The notes beneath the pieces were generated by a model. It did no database searches. It was given only the letters and a program-made list of their open reading frames with translations, and was not told the DNA's origin. Below are positions 12,985 to 21,076 of a DNA stretch of 21,076 nucleotides, piece after piece. Made by a program: the position numbers and the translations under genes. Within the stretch, counting starts at the first letter, position 1. Each line of letters opens with the position of its first letter. Location: positions 1 to 21,076 of the IMG/VR virus record IMGVR_UViG_3300047562_003363; one strand, written 5' to 3'. This DNA is from a virus.

Positions 12985-14583
12985 TTATTTTTCCTTTAAA
13001 TATTGTGCTTTAACTTCTTCTTGTTCATCCTTTTCAGGTTCATCATCTTTTGGTTCTTCATCAGGTTCTGGAGATGGTGAAGAAAATGATGATGAATCCT
13101 CACTGTCATCACCAAAGTCATCATATTCACCATCTTCTTTTTCATCTTCAATCTGATCTTCAATTTCTTCTATTTCTTCATCAGACATTTTAAGAATGTT
13201 CTTTTTAATCCATTCTTTTGAGAAGAAACTTCCTACATACGGTTCAACTTGTGAAAGCATGTCTAGTCTTTCACGCATCACTTCTGCATTCTTTAATTCA
13301 GTAAAATGACCATCTTGTAGAAAATCGAATTGAATGTGTTCTTTAATGTCATTCCATTCTTCAGCTGCAATCACACCCTTTAAAATGAGTTGCGTTTCTA
13401 GAAGATCATGAAAAAGGACAACAAACTTTTTTCTTATTCTTTGTACAAACTTTGTAAACTTTAATTCATCTCTTGTGATGTTATCTGAACGACCAATTGA
13501 AAATGTCCCTTCAGATTCAAGTCTTGAAATCGGTACATTCAGAGAGCGATAAAGTTTCTTTTTAAAATATTCTATGTCTTCAATTTCACCAAGATTTGCG
13601 CCTCCTGGAAGTGTAGAGATTTCTGTTCCTCTTCCACCTTCTCTTCTTGGCAACCAGAAATCTTCCAACATGGACATATGATTTCTGTCATCACGAATTT
13701 CGCCTGTTTTCGCATCATAAACTAATTTGTTTCTATAACGATTCATTACATCTTTGAGGTACTGCTCTGCTTTTGCTTTTGGCAAGTTACCAACATCAAT
13801 GTAAAAAATTCTTCTTTCTGGTGCACGGGAAATACGATAGATAACCAATGCATCTTCAATCATTCTTAGCTGATTGACAGGTTTGATTGCTTTATGTAAA
13901 TGTGAAAGAATCAAGCCTTTTTGAGCATCAATCAAACCAGAAGGACAGTATGAAACAGAATCACTGGTAAGTTTCAAACCAGAAGCTGTTCCTGATGCAT
14001 GCTCAATTCCTTTTTCATTATAGATGTAATATTCATTAATTCCTAAAATTACATCAGCACCATTACTATCTTTGCCTTTTTGAATCTCTCGCATTTTCTT
14101 AATCTTGCGAGGATCAATATATCTTAATTCTGTGATTCCATTTTTTGGATTATTGGAATCAATAATCTTGTGATAGTATATTCTTCCATCAACATACCAT
14201 CTTCTAAAAATATCATGCCCTTTGGCATTAAAATCTAAAAGCGAAAGAATGTTATTAAATTCTTCTCTTATTTTCTTTTTAATTTTGTCAGAATATTCTA
14301 ATCTATCCAATGAGACGGATACAGATTGATCCCTCTCATCAGATACGATTGCTTCATTTACAATATCTTCAATTGCAGAATCACACTCTGGGTGCATTGC
14401 AATATCACGATAACGTCGCAGGAGATCAAGTTCTCCTCTATCTCGACCTTCCATGTCAAGATATTCTGAGAAGAACCCACCTCCAGCAATATCGTATGCA
14501 CCATCATCAGAAGTAGGAAAAGTCGGTTGATTCTTCTCTACTTCTGATGCTCTGGTGATTTTGAAACCAAATATTTGTGCCAT
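12985..14583 (-). CDS. 20: gp20, portal protein
   Basis: The 532 residues (T4 gp20: 524) form the dodecameric portal through which DNA enters and leaves the head and to which the neck and terminase bind. T4-type motifs include GGGFFSEYLDMEG (30-42), RYRDIAMHPECDSAIEDIVNEA, RRWYVDGRIYYHKI, LRYIDPRKIKKMREI, RISRAPERRIFYIDVGNLP, MLEDFWLPRREGGRGTEISTLPGG (in two conserved parts), and KKLYRSLNVPISRL. The last 45 residues are a disordered Asp/Glu/Ser/Pro-rich tail ending in QYLKEK. An exact late-promoter motif lies 31 nt upstream and AGGA precedes the start. Confidence 0.96.
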   Translation of the reverse strand: MAQIFGFKITRASEVEKNQPTFPTSDDGAYDIAGGGFFSEYLDMEGRDRGELDLLRRYRDIAMHPECDSAIEDIVNEAIVSDERDQSVSVSLDRLEYSDKIKKKIREEFNNILSLLDFNAKGHDIFRRWYVDGRIYYHKIIDSNNPKNGITELRYIDPRKIKKMREIQKGKDSNGADVILGINEYYIYNEKGIEHASGTASGLKLTSDSVSYCPSGLIDAQKGLILSHLHKAIKPVNQLRMIEDALVIYRISRAPERRIFYIDVGNLPKAKAEQYLKDVMNRYRNKLVYDAKTGEIRDDRNHMSMLEDFWLPRREGGRGTEISTLPGGANLGEIEDIEYFKKKLYRSLNVPISRLESEGTFSIGRSDNITRDELKFTKFVQRIRKKFVVLFHDLLETQLILKGVIAAEEWNDIKEHIQFDFLQDGHFTELKNAEVMRERLDMLSQVEPYVGSFFSKEWIKKNILKMSDEEIEEIEDQIEDEKEDGEYDDFGDDSEDSSSFSSPSPEPDEEPKDDEPEKDEQEEVKAQYLKEK

Positions 14584-14614
14584 AATTTATTTCATCCTAC
14601 TAATGTTGTAGAAT

Positions 14615-14622
14615 TATTTATA
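14615..14622 (-). promoter_or_regulatory. T4-type late promoter before gp20
   Basis: An exact TATAAATA on the minus strand, in the gap directly after gp19 and 31 nt before the gp20 ATG. Confidence 0.75.
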
Positions 14623-15162
14623 TTAATTGATTTGGAACTCAGTATATCTCCAAGTCACATCAAATGTTTCAACTTCGTTTCGAGTATCCCAACTCAACTC
14701 AATCGGTGCAATTACTGTTGGCCAGCAATTTAAAAGAGTATAGGATTTCAATACTTCATCCTCTGCGCCTCTTCCCAGTTGTCTAACAGTCATTTGCCCC
14801 ATGTAAGAAGTAATATCACCTGCAGCAGCACCACCAACTGATACGTTAGTATTCAAATTATTGATGGTATTTACCCAAGCCTCAAGTTTATTTCTTACAG
14901 CAAAATCAGTATCATTAATGACAGTAGTTGTCCATGTATCGAATGTTCTATCACCATCCAAATACAAAATTCTACCACGATAGTTAATGGCAACTTCTTC
15001 AATGGTATGTCCAGGAAGAGAAGCTGCTTTAATAAAGAAGCTATCCGAACTTCCTCCTGGAGGAGTGCCGCCTGGAGTTGCAAGAAATACTTCAAATTGA
15101 TTGGCTCTTGCACCACCTTTACTAAATGCGCTGGTAAATCCGTTTAATGCTAAAGTTGTCAT
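14623..15162 (-). CDS. 19: gp19, tail tube protein
   Basis: The 179 residues (T4 gp19: 163) form the inner tube of the contractile tail. Typical segments are GGARANQFEVFLATPGG (16-32), FFIKAASLPGHTIEEVAINYRG in adjoining parts (42-63), LDGDRTFDTWTTTVIND (68-84), RNKLEAWVN, and a C-terminal PIELSWDTRNEVETFDVTWRY half. The TPGGTPPGGSS loop near residues 29-39 is longer than in T4. The gene starts 2 nt after the sheath stop and was probably transcribed together with it from the promoter at 17398. Expression of gp20 can then be topped up from the promoter at the end of this gene. Confidence 0.95.
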   Translation of the reverse strand: MTTLALNGFTSAFSKGGARANQFEVFLATPGGTPPGGSSDSFFIKAASLPGHTIEEVAINYRGRILYLDGDRTFDTWTTTVINDTDFAVRNKLEAWVNTINNLNTNVSVGGAAAGDITSYMGQMTVRQLGRGAEDEVLKSYTLLNCWPTVIAPIELSWDTRNEVETFDVTWRYTEFQIN

Positions 15163-15164
15163 GA

Positions 15165-17345
15165 TTAACCTCCTATCTCGCTAAATGACACACCTGTCCT
15201 CACCGCAATGAAGTTGAGTGTGATAAAGTTAATAGAACGAGCAGGTTTGATATAAATGTCTGCAACAAATTCATTTCGATCAATTACCTCGCCTGTATTG
15301 TTTGAACTATCACAAACAACACTAAAGTCAGTAATACCTCTTCTTCCTTGAACTTGTCTCAAGAAAGGTTCAACAAGTGCTTTAAACTGCGCTTGTGTAA
15401 ATGCATCGTTGAACTCAAACAATTGAAACTTAGCTGCTCTTGCGATAGATTTTTCAAGCACCAAGAACAATCTTCGTACATTGATTCTATCAAATGCGCT
15501 TGGTTTTGCCAATGCAGTTTTGTCACCAAAGAGTAGTGTTCCTTGTCCAGGGAATGTAACAACTGGGTTAATTCTAGCAGGATAAAGAATGTCTCTTTGT
15601 GATTTGGTAGGATTGTATGCAAGTTTTACTGCACCACGAATCTGACCTCTGTTTAGACCTCCTGGAGAGAACCATGGATCTGCAACATTATCAGTATTGG
15701 CGCACAAACCAGCAATGTCACCATTCAATGGCACATATCGGTAAACATCATTGTATCGGTCATACATGTACTTGTATCCAGAATCAAATACTGCATATGA
15801 TGAACTCGCAATTCCGTCAAAGAATTCTTTAACATTCAATGTTTGAGTAATGCCACTGGAAATTCCAACAACATCTTGTCTTCTTGGTGATACGAAAGCA
15901 ACACAGTCTTTTCTGCCTTCAACCAAGTCAATCATACCTACAATGTGCGTTGTTCCATCAGTGCTGTCTGGTGTCTTTCCACCCATTACCAAGTTAATAT
16001 CAACGATATCTGGATCAGCAAAATAATCATATGCTAACAATGTTTCACCAGATGTTGGAGAAAAGTCATCAGAAGCTGTAGAAAGTGTATCAACAATTGG
16101 TAATGGAACATCTGTAAAGATTTTTACAGAACTTACTGATGTAATATCAGTTCCCCAGTTTGTTCCAGCTGAAGCATGATCCATCCACCAAACATATGCT
16201 GAAGTTCTGTTTACAACATCAACATAGTAATTTGTTCCACCTTGAGCAGTTTTTGCCTTTGGGTGTTTGGATAAAAACTCAAATGTTTCAATAACTGCAT
16301 TGCCTCTGTTTCCAGCTACATCACTATCATATCCTGTAATCTTTCCTTGAGTATCATATACTACAATATGCATTTCATCTGCATTTGTTGTACCCAATCC
16401 TAATCCAACAGCCCAATCAGAAGTTCCTGGAGCAGCATCAAACAAATCGTAGTATTTCCATCTTCGTCTAATCTGTGTTCCAGAAGCAATAACAGATTTT
16501 AATCCACCACCTTTTGGATCATCAAATCTTCGAATCGTAATATCAGAAACACCGATTGCAGTTACTTCATATTGTTGTCCTGATGTTTCTTGGAAATAAA
16601 CAACATCACCTACTTGAAACCCAGCAACACTTGTTACAGCAATTACTGTTTCATCTACTGGTTCTTCAGCAGTTGTTGTGGTTACATTAGTTTTCTCATA
16701 TGCATCAGCTGAACCACAAATTGAAACTCCTAGTGAGTTACCCCAATCTCCTGGATACTTGGATGCCCAATTACCAAAAGAACCTTGTCCATCAGCATAA
16801 TTATTGTTATAATCATCATCATTGGTAATTTTAGCACCAAGTTTAACACTAATATTTCCAGAACCAGCAGGAGGAGCAGAAGTAAATGAAATAGTTGTTC
16901 CATTTACTGTGAATGCTGTTGTAACAACACCTTCAACTGTTACATATAACAAATCTGCGTCAGAAACAGATTGTGCCATTGTAAAATCAGTTGTTGAACC
17001 ATCTCCATCTGGTGCGCTAGAACCGTCAGAATTAGCATTATTTGTTAACAATTCTACGCCACCACCAGAAATTGCATTTCTTGCACCTGTTTCAATTCTT
17101 ACTACTCTTAGAGCATTACCGTATTGCAAGAAGTTTGCAGCAGTAAACCAATTTTCAAAGTTTGTATTATTTGGCTTACCAAATACTTGAATCAATTCCC
17201 GTTCTGAACCAATTGGAATAACTTCATTCATTGGGCCTTTTTCAAATGCGCCAACTATTGCACCAATGGAAGTAGCAGAAGCAGGAACGACATTTGTCAA
17301 GTCAATCTCTTTAACGAGAACACCTGGACTTACTTGAAATGCCAT
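15165..17345 (-). CDS. 18: gp18, contractile tail sheath protein
   Basis: The 726 residues (T4 gp18: 659) form the sheath. The conserved N-terminus SPGVLVKEIDLTNVVPASAT (6-25), GAIVGAFEKGPMNE and FTAANFLQYGNALRVVR, and the C-terminal core (RINVRRLFLVLEKSI, FNDAFTQAQF, EPFLRQVQGRRGI, NFIAVRTGVSF) are the polymerising domain. The variable middle (about 110-350), Thr/Val/Gly-rich with strands such as VTTAFTVNGTTISFTSAPPA, is the surface-exposed part and accounts for the added length. GGAGA lies 8 nt before the start. A late promoter and a leader hairpin lie upstream. It and gp19 follow in T4 order. Confidence 0.96.
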   Translation of the reverse strand: MAFQVSPGVLVKEIDLTNVVPASATSIGAIVGAFEKGPMNEVIPIGSERELIQVFGKPNNTNFENWFTAANFLQYGNALRVVRIETGARNAISGGGVELLTNNANSDGSSAPDGDGSTTDFTMAQSVSDADLLYVTVEGVVTTAFTVNGTTISFTSAPPAGSGNISVKLGAKITNDDDYNNNYADGQGSFGNWASKYPGDWGNSLGVSICGSADAYEKTNVTTTTAEEPVDETVIAVTSVAGFQVGDVVYFQETSGQQYEVTAIGVSDITIRRFDDPKGGGLKSVIASGTQIRRRWKYYDLFDAAPGTSDWAVGLGLGTTNADEMHIVVYDTQGKITGYDSDVAGNRGNAVIETFEFLSKHPKAKTAQGGTNYYVDVVNRTSAYVWWMDHASAGTNWGTDITSVSSVKIFTDVPLPIVDTLSTASDDFSPTSGETLLAYDYFADPDIVDINLVMGGKTPDSTDGTTHIVGMIDLVEGRKDCVAFVSPRRQDVVGISSGITQTLNVKEFFDGIASSSYAVFDSGYKYMYDRYNDVYRYVPLNGDIAGLCANTDNVADPWFSPGGLNRGQIRGAVKLAYNPTKSQRDILYPARINPVVTFPGQGTLLFGDKTALAKPSAFDRINVRRLFLVLEKSIARAAKFQLFEFNDAFTQAQFKALVEPFLRQVQGRRGITDFSVVCDSSNNTGEVIDRNEFVADIYIKPARSINFITLNFIAVRTGVSFSEIGG

Positions 17346-17361
17346 TTTAATTTCTCCTAAA

Positions 17362-17395
17362 AATGTTGAAAATCATATAATTCGTTTTCAATATT
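17362..17395 (-). promoter_or_regulatory. Stem-loop in the gp18 leader
   Basis: Arms 17362-17372 and 17385-17395 pair over 11 bp with one G-U and a 12-nt loop. With a start about 6 nt beyond the TATAAATA motif, most of the stem would be at the very 5' end of the late mRNA. The fold ends just before the AGGAG ribosome site. It could stabilise the message against decay. Confidence 0.45.
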
Positions 17396-17397
17396 AT

Positions 17398-17405
17398 TAT
17401 TTATA
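17398..17405 (-). promoter_or_regulatory. T4-type late promoter before gp18
   Basis: An exact TATAAATA on the minus strand in the 72-nt gap between gp17 and gp18, 52 nt before the gp18 ATG. Confidence 0.78.
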
Positions 17406-17417
17406 AAAAAAAGATTT

Positions 17418-19070
17418 TCACCAATTGGTCTCATAACTTCTTACAACAGGACTCCATTTTGTTCCATATTCATCAACAACATGTTCTTCATTATGATAAT
17501 CTGTTACACCATCAACAATAAATCCAAATGGTGCCATATCTTGTTCCATTTGATTTTGTTGTTCTAAGAAAAGCCTTGCTCGAATATCATCATTTGTCAA
17601 TTCTTTAAAATAGGTTTGTTGTACAGCCCATCCAAAAAGAACACAACACATTGCCAAGTCATCCGTATGTCCTTCTTCTGCTTCATAAGAACTTCCTCTA
17701 AGAATGAATGTAGACCATTCATTGATTAGATCATAATCCTGAACGATTAATTTGTCTGTTTCAATAATTTGCTTGATATTTGAGCACCCTGTTGCCTTTA
17801 CTGCCTTTGATGTTTTAACTCCAAGTTGCGCTTTACCTCCAGAGAATCCCCCACCAAGAATTTGTCCTGCTCGACCACGCATTGCTGCCATAATCATATT
17901 ATCATATTCTAGATCAAACTGTAATGCATTTGCAACCTGATCACCAATATCATTTACTTCTACCAAAACATATGCAGTATTATATCCTTTTGCAACCTCA
18001 TGGATTACATTTGGAAATAACATTGGTTTGATTTCGTTGTTTCTGTATTTTGCGGCAATCTTGTAAGGAACAGTTGTTACATCAAAAACAATGAATGCAG
18101 AATAATCATTTTGTGTTCCTCTTGCCACATCTGCAACCAAAAAATAGGTTCCTTCAGGTTTCGGATTTTCATATACATCCAATCCAGCATTAGATTTAAT
18201 AGGCAATTTGTAAGCCATCGAACGTATTTTTGTTGGATGTATTAATGTATTGGTTGAACCAACAAATAAACATTCAAATTCTCGAGAAAATTGTTCGACA
18301 CTTGTGTTTGCAATGGTTTCTGCTTTCCATTTCTCATCTCTTCCTGGAATTTCACTCCAGTGAACTTCTATTGGAACATATGAATTGATTTGATTCTCAG
18401 CATCGCTCCAAAGTTTATAAAACAAATTCATTCCATTTGGCGTGGAAATAACTACAACTTTGGTTGATTTACCAGAAGAAATGGTAGGATAAACAGAAGA
18501 AAAGAAGTCTTCAGCAATATTATGCGGCACGAAGGCAAATTCATCAAGAAAAATCATATTGTATGAACCACCACGAACTGCTGATGATGAAGTTGCTGAT
18601 GCAACAATTCTTGAACCATTTTCTAGTTCAAGAGATCCTTTGTTCCAAGAAAGAACACCTTGTTGCAACCATTTGGGAAGATGTTCATATGCAAGTTGAA
18701 GTCTAGAAAGAATGTCTCTTGCAGTGGCTGCTTTGTTTGCAAGAATGGCAACATTGATATTGTTATTGAAAAGAACATAATGCAAAATGTATGCAACCAG
18801 TGTGGTTGTTTTTCCGCTCTGTCGAGGTAATTTGCATATGGTAAATCTATTGTTGTGAATTGTGCCAACAATATCTTTTTGAAAAGGAAAAAGTTTAAAC
18901 GGAACAATACCTTCGTCCAAAGAAACAATCTTGATATAGTTTTCCACGAAATACAGTGGATCTTCCATGCATCTCTGATATTCAGAGATTGTTTCTTCAG
19001 TCCATTCTACTGCAACATTGGCACGTTTGAGGAGTGGATTACCAAGATATGATTCATTATCATTCATCAT
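17418..19070 (-). CDS. 17: gp17, terminase large subunit (packaging ATPase and nuclease)
   Basis: The 550 residues (T4 gp17: 610) form the DNA-packaging motor. ATPase: an FPFQKDIV Q-motif region (61-68), Walker A PRQSGKTT (82-89), Walker B MIFLDE (172-177) and the coupling motif STPNG (209-213). Nuclease: Asp314 in LVADVARG, Glu371 in VEVND and Asp470/471 in GHTDDLA form the RNase H-like metal site that cuts concatemers. The T4 N-terminal extension is shorter here. Two tandem ATGs (19070 and 19067) are possible starts; both overlap the end of gp16, and there is no good ribosome site, so translation is probably coupled to gp16. Confidence 0.97.
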   Translation of the reverse strand: MMNDNESYLGNPLLKRANVAVEWTEETISEYQRCMEDPLYFVENYIKIVSLDEGIVPFKLFPFQKDIVGTIHNNRFTICKLPRQSGKTTTLVAYILHYVLFNNNINVAILANKAATARDILSRLQLAYEHLPKWLQQGVLSWNKGSLELENGSRIVASATSSSAVRGGSYNMIFLDEFAFVPHNIAEDFFSSVYPTISSGKSTKVVVISTPNGMNLFYKLWSDAENQINSYVPIEVHWSEIPGRDEKWKAETIANTSVEQFSREFECLFVGSTNTLIHPTKIRSMAYKLPIKSNAGLDVYENPKPEGTYFLVADVARGTQNDYSAFIVFDVTTVPYKIAAKYRNNEIKPMLFPNVIHEVAKGYNTAYVLVEVNDIGDQVANALQFDLEYDNMIMAAMRGRAGQILGGGFSGGKAQLGVKTSKAVKATGCSNIKQIIETDKLIVQDYDLINEWSTFILRGSSYEAEEGHTDDLAMCCVLFGWAVQQTYFKELTNDDIRARLFLEQQNQMEQDMAPFGFIVDGVTDYHNEEHVVDEYGTKWSPVVRSYETNW

Positions 19071-19476
19071 TTTTATTTTTTAATAACTTTTGTAAATCAG
19101 CAGTACTACCAACATATAATGCATTTGTCACATTTCTTGGTCCAGTATTTTTTTCTGCTTTTACATTTTTCATTTTTTCTTGTAGAGCCATTAATTTATC
19201 AGTTACATCAGCCACATTTTTAATTAAATTGCCTGCAACTTCATATGCTCTAGGTTGATCAGATTCTCTTGCAATATTCAATATACCTTCTATAGCATCT
19301 TGACCACGTTCAACCAATGTATATAAATTTTCTCTTTGATATTTGTAATCGCCTTCAATGTCTTCCATATTCATTTTAGATACTGGTGTAGCTGAAGGAG
19401 TAATTACTGATGTGGCATTTTCCACTACATCAGTAATTCCTAGAACTTCATCAAGAGTATCAATCGACTTGCTCAT
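19060..19476 (-). CDS. 16: gp16, terminase small subunit
   Basis: The 138 residues (T4 gp16: 164) have the T4-like small terminase layout: a disordered N-terminus up to about residue 40, a central helical oligomerisation domain (YQRENLYTLVERGQDAIEGI, then RAYEVAGNLIKNVADVTDKL and MALQEKMKN), and a C-terminus NVTNALYVGSTADLQKLL typical of marine gp16. It forms a ring that stimulates gp17 ATPase and helps recognise DNA to be packaged. It overlaps gp15 by 17 nt and gp17 by 11 nt. Confidence 0.92.
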   Translation of the reverse strand: MSKSIDTLDEVLGITDVVENATSVITPSATPVSKMNMEDIEGDYKYQRENLYTLVERGQDAIEGILNIARESDQPRAYEVAGNLIKNVADVTDKLMALQEKMKNVKAEKNTGPRNVTNALYVGSTADLQKLLKNKNDE

Positions 19477-20266
19477 CTTGTCCTGTTACTGGATTGTATG
19501 TTTTTGCATCTTCAAAATATGATGTGGTCTCATTAAATCCGAAATCATCATCAAACGATGCAGTCACTGGATCAGGTGTAGCGGAATATCTTTGTTCTCT
19601 TGATACTGCAACATCTGGCGTATTTGTGTATTGATCCACCTGAACTGCTTTGATAACCTTTTGAGAACTTACTGGTCCGTACAAGAAAAACTTGACATTA
19701 AAGTTTAATGTGTATATAATTGCTCTTCTAGCAGTAAATTCACCCTCATAATTGTCTTCATAACTAATACTGTTTAATACAATCGGAACATCACGAATAA
19801 TGTCAAGCTCTGGTCTTTCTCTTAGTGTGACTGTATATTCTGGTTGAAAGAAAGGCAAGATTTGTTCCACAATCTGTAGTGCATCATCAGAATTTTTTGC
19901 CATCACATACAATTCAAATGATAAGTTATAAGGAACAGGCATGTATGAAGATGCTACTGATGAATTAGTATCTGCCTTCTTTTTTACCTTAATTGCACGA
20001 TTTAGTTTTCTTGTAGAATCATATTCCAGTGTTTGAATTTCAAATCCAATTCTAGGAAGTGTAATTGCAACAGCCTTTGTTTGATTGGCATTCTGAGATA
20101 AAAGTGTAAGCCATTTTTGTTTTGGTCCATATGCCAATGGAACTTTCATCTTTTGTGTGATTTGACCTGCTGAATTTGTGCGAGTCAAAAATATGTTATT
20201 AAAAAGCGAACCAAATGCTACAACAATATCTTTGGTTGTAGCATGATAAAAATGATCTCCAATCAT
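19460..20266 (-). CDS. 15: gp15, proximal tail sheath stabiliser / tail terminator
   Basis: The 268 residues compare with 272 in T4 gp15. The N-terminus (GDHFYHATTKDIVVAFGSLF, NNIFLTRTNSAGQ, KVPLAYGPKQKWL) and the mid segment (YNLSFELYVMAKNSDDALQI, VEQILPFFQPEYTVTLRER) are the gp15 signature. The protein forms the hexamer that ends the finished tail and joins it to the neck. The C-terminus (TTSYFEDAKTYNPVTGQDEQ) is acidic. The start overlaps the gp14 stop in an ATGA. Confidence 0.93.
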   Translation of the reverse strand: MIGDHFYHATTKDIVVAFGSLFNNIFLTRTNSAGQITQKMKVPLAYGPKQKWLTLLSQNANQTKAVAITLPRIGFEIQTLEYDSTRKLNRAIKVKKKADTNSSVASSYMPVPYNLSFELYVMAKNSDDALQIVEQILPFFQPEYTVTLRERPELDIIRDVPIVLNSISYEDNYEGEFTARRAIIYTLNFNVKFFLYGPVSSQKVIKAVQVDQYTNTPDVAVSREQRYSATPDPVTASFDDDFGFNETTSYFEDAKTYNPVTGQDEQVD

Positions 20267-20997
20267 GTTATGTCTCCAAATGGATTACTTTCACTAAAAT
20301 CTAGAACGGTGTTATTGAATGTTTCAAAAATATCATTCTGCGCTTTAGTATCTTTTATTTCAATAGTAAAATCTTCATTCAACAAATAATTTGTTCCATC
20401 ATCTTCTTGTAGAATTGAACCTGTGCCATCTTCTAGTGTTAATTGATAACTTAAAACATCAAGTGAATAAGTTGTTTCGATATTGTCAATTTCAACAATT
20501 CCAGTATCAATTTGTTCTGAACTATAATCGAATGATCTACACTTCAGTTTATAAACAGGAAGATTTTGTACCTGATAGAATGGATCATCATGATCAACAA
20601 ATGATATTTCAAAAATATGTTTTGTTCTTGGAAAATAAACTAGATCACCTTCGTTTGGTCTAGTGCTCACAATCAAATTCTGATCAATTGAAATTAATTG
20701 TTCCCAACGTCTTCTGGCTACAACAAAAGTTACTTCGTTCTGAATGTCAAGCCCAAACTTGGTCATCAATTCCTTTTCACCATCATATCCTTCTATATTC
20801 TCTACATACATTTCAATCAGATATGCATCATTAAATTCGGAAAGAGGATCTTCTCCAAAAATAGTATCTTCATTCACCAGTGTTCTTGGAAGATAAAAAA
20901 CTTCTTGACCAAATGCTCGAAGCTGCTCAATAATCAGGTCTTCATACAATCTTTGTTCTGGTATTGTTCCTGTGTCAAAATAAACCGAAGTTGGCAT
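20263..20997 (-). CDS. 14: gp14, neck protein
   Basis: The 244 residues (T4 gp14: 256) begin with TSVYFDTGTIPEQRLYEDLI, then EQLRAFGQEVFYLPRTLVN, EDPLSEFNDAYLIEMYVEN, VARRRWEQLI and DLVYFPRTKHIFEISFVDHD, all diagnostic of gp14. With gp13 it completes the packaged head and forms the connector to the tail. It starts 3 nt after the preceding stop, with AGGA upstream, and overlaps gp15 by 4 nt. Confidence 0.94.
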   Translation of the reverse strand: MPTSVYFDTGTIPEQRLYEDLIIEQLRAFGQEVFYLPRTLVNEDTIFGEDPLSEFNDAYLIEMYVENIEGYDGEKELMTKFGLDIQNEVTFVVARRRWEQLISIDQNLIVSTRPNEGDLVYFPRTKHIFEISFVDHDDPFYQVQNLPVYKLKCRSFDYSSEQIDTGIVEIDNIETTYSLDVLSYQLTLEDGTGSILQEDDGTNYLLNEDFTIEIKDTKAQNDIFETFNNTVLDFSESNPFGDIT

Positions 20998-21000
20998 TCT

Positions 21001-21076
21001 TTATCCTATCATGATTTCAGGTGGAAGTTCGTAAGCCAACTGAATCTGTTCTTCTAGTTTTAATAACTCTTCCTGT
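21001..21076 (-). CDS. C-terminal end of the gene upstream of gp14, probably gp13
   Basis: The last 24 codons of a minus-strand gene enter from the right edge and end in a TAA at 21001-21003. The translation is EELLKLEEQIQLAYELPP followed by EIMIG. The tail is too short to identify by itself. The conserved order 13-14-15-16-17 makes the head-completion/neck protein gp13 the likely identity. It ends 3 nt before the gp14 start. Confidence 0.6.
   Translation of the reverse strand, partial: QEELLKLEEQIQLAYELPPEIMIG

Noticed and set aside
1-21076. tRNA genes, CRISPR arrays, insertion sequences, homing endonucleases, integrase
   Set aside because: I found no cloverleaf candidates, spaced direct repeats, transposase or endonuclease motifs in the gaps, which are all short. 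A tRNAscan and repeat search would settle it.

Overview
The window is a piece of a T4-like (straboviral/marine myovirus type) phage genome. Every gene I can support lies on the minus strand, so transcription runs from high to low coordinates. The gene order from the right edge (gp13 end, gp14, gp15, gp16, gp17, gp18, gp19, gp20, gp67-like, a small ORF, gp21, gp22, gp23, gp3-like, uvsY, uvsW, gp55, gp47) is the conserved T4-type neck/tail/packaging/capsid block followed by recombination and late-transcription genes. The strong A+T bias and the extra metabolic genes suggest a marine T4-like phage, such as those of Pelagibacter or picocyanobacteria. The host itself is not shown by the sequence.

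Right half (about 8.7-21.1 kb): virion assembly. Neck proteins (gp13/gp14), sheath stabiliser (gp15), terminase (gp16/gp17), sheath and tube (gp18/gp19), portal (gp20), prohead core proteins, the gp21 protease, the gp22 scaffold and the gp23 capsid protein are packed with overlaps or very small gaps. Exact TATAAATA motifs, the T4 late-promoter element read by the gp55 sigma factor, lie 27-52 nt before gp18, gp20, the gp3-like gene and uvsY. A near match precedes gp22. Two small proteins between portal and protease carry Ile/Leu-x-Glu sites of the kind the T4 gp21 protease cuts, and may be processed inside the prohead.

Middle (about 4.1-8.2 kb): uvsY, then a three-gene membrane cassette, then uvsW, gp55 and gp47. 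The cassette encodes a four-helix MotA/TolQ/ExbB-like protein, an ExbD/MotB-like protein with the membrane Asp and an extracytoplasmic beta-rich domain, and a third two-helix membrane protein. It looks like a proton-driven stator complex carried by a phage and is the most unusual protein set in the window. Upstream of gp55 there is a consensus sigma-70 promoter whose -35 box lies in one arm of a 16-bp perfect inverted repeat; the other arm carries a diverging promoter-like sequence.

Left end (1-3.0 kb): host-type metabolic genes downstream of gp47. They are a secreted BMP/PnrA-family solute-binding protein with its own strong ribosome site and a classical terminator, a 2-oxoglutarate/Fe(II) oxygenase, and a GMP reductase cut by the window edge. 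The binding protein (nucleoside-binding in the characterised relatives) and GMP reductase together suggest manipulation of host purine salvage. No tRNA, CRISPR array, insertion sequence or integrase was seen, and no gene-free stretch exceeds 130 bases.
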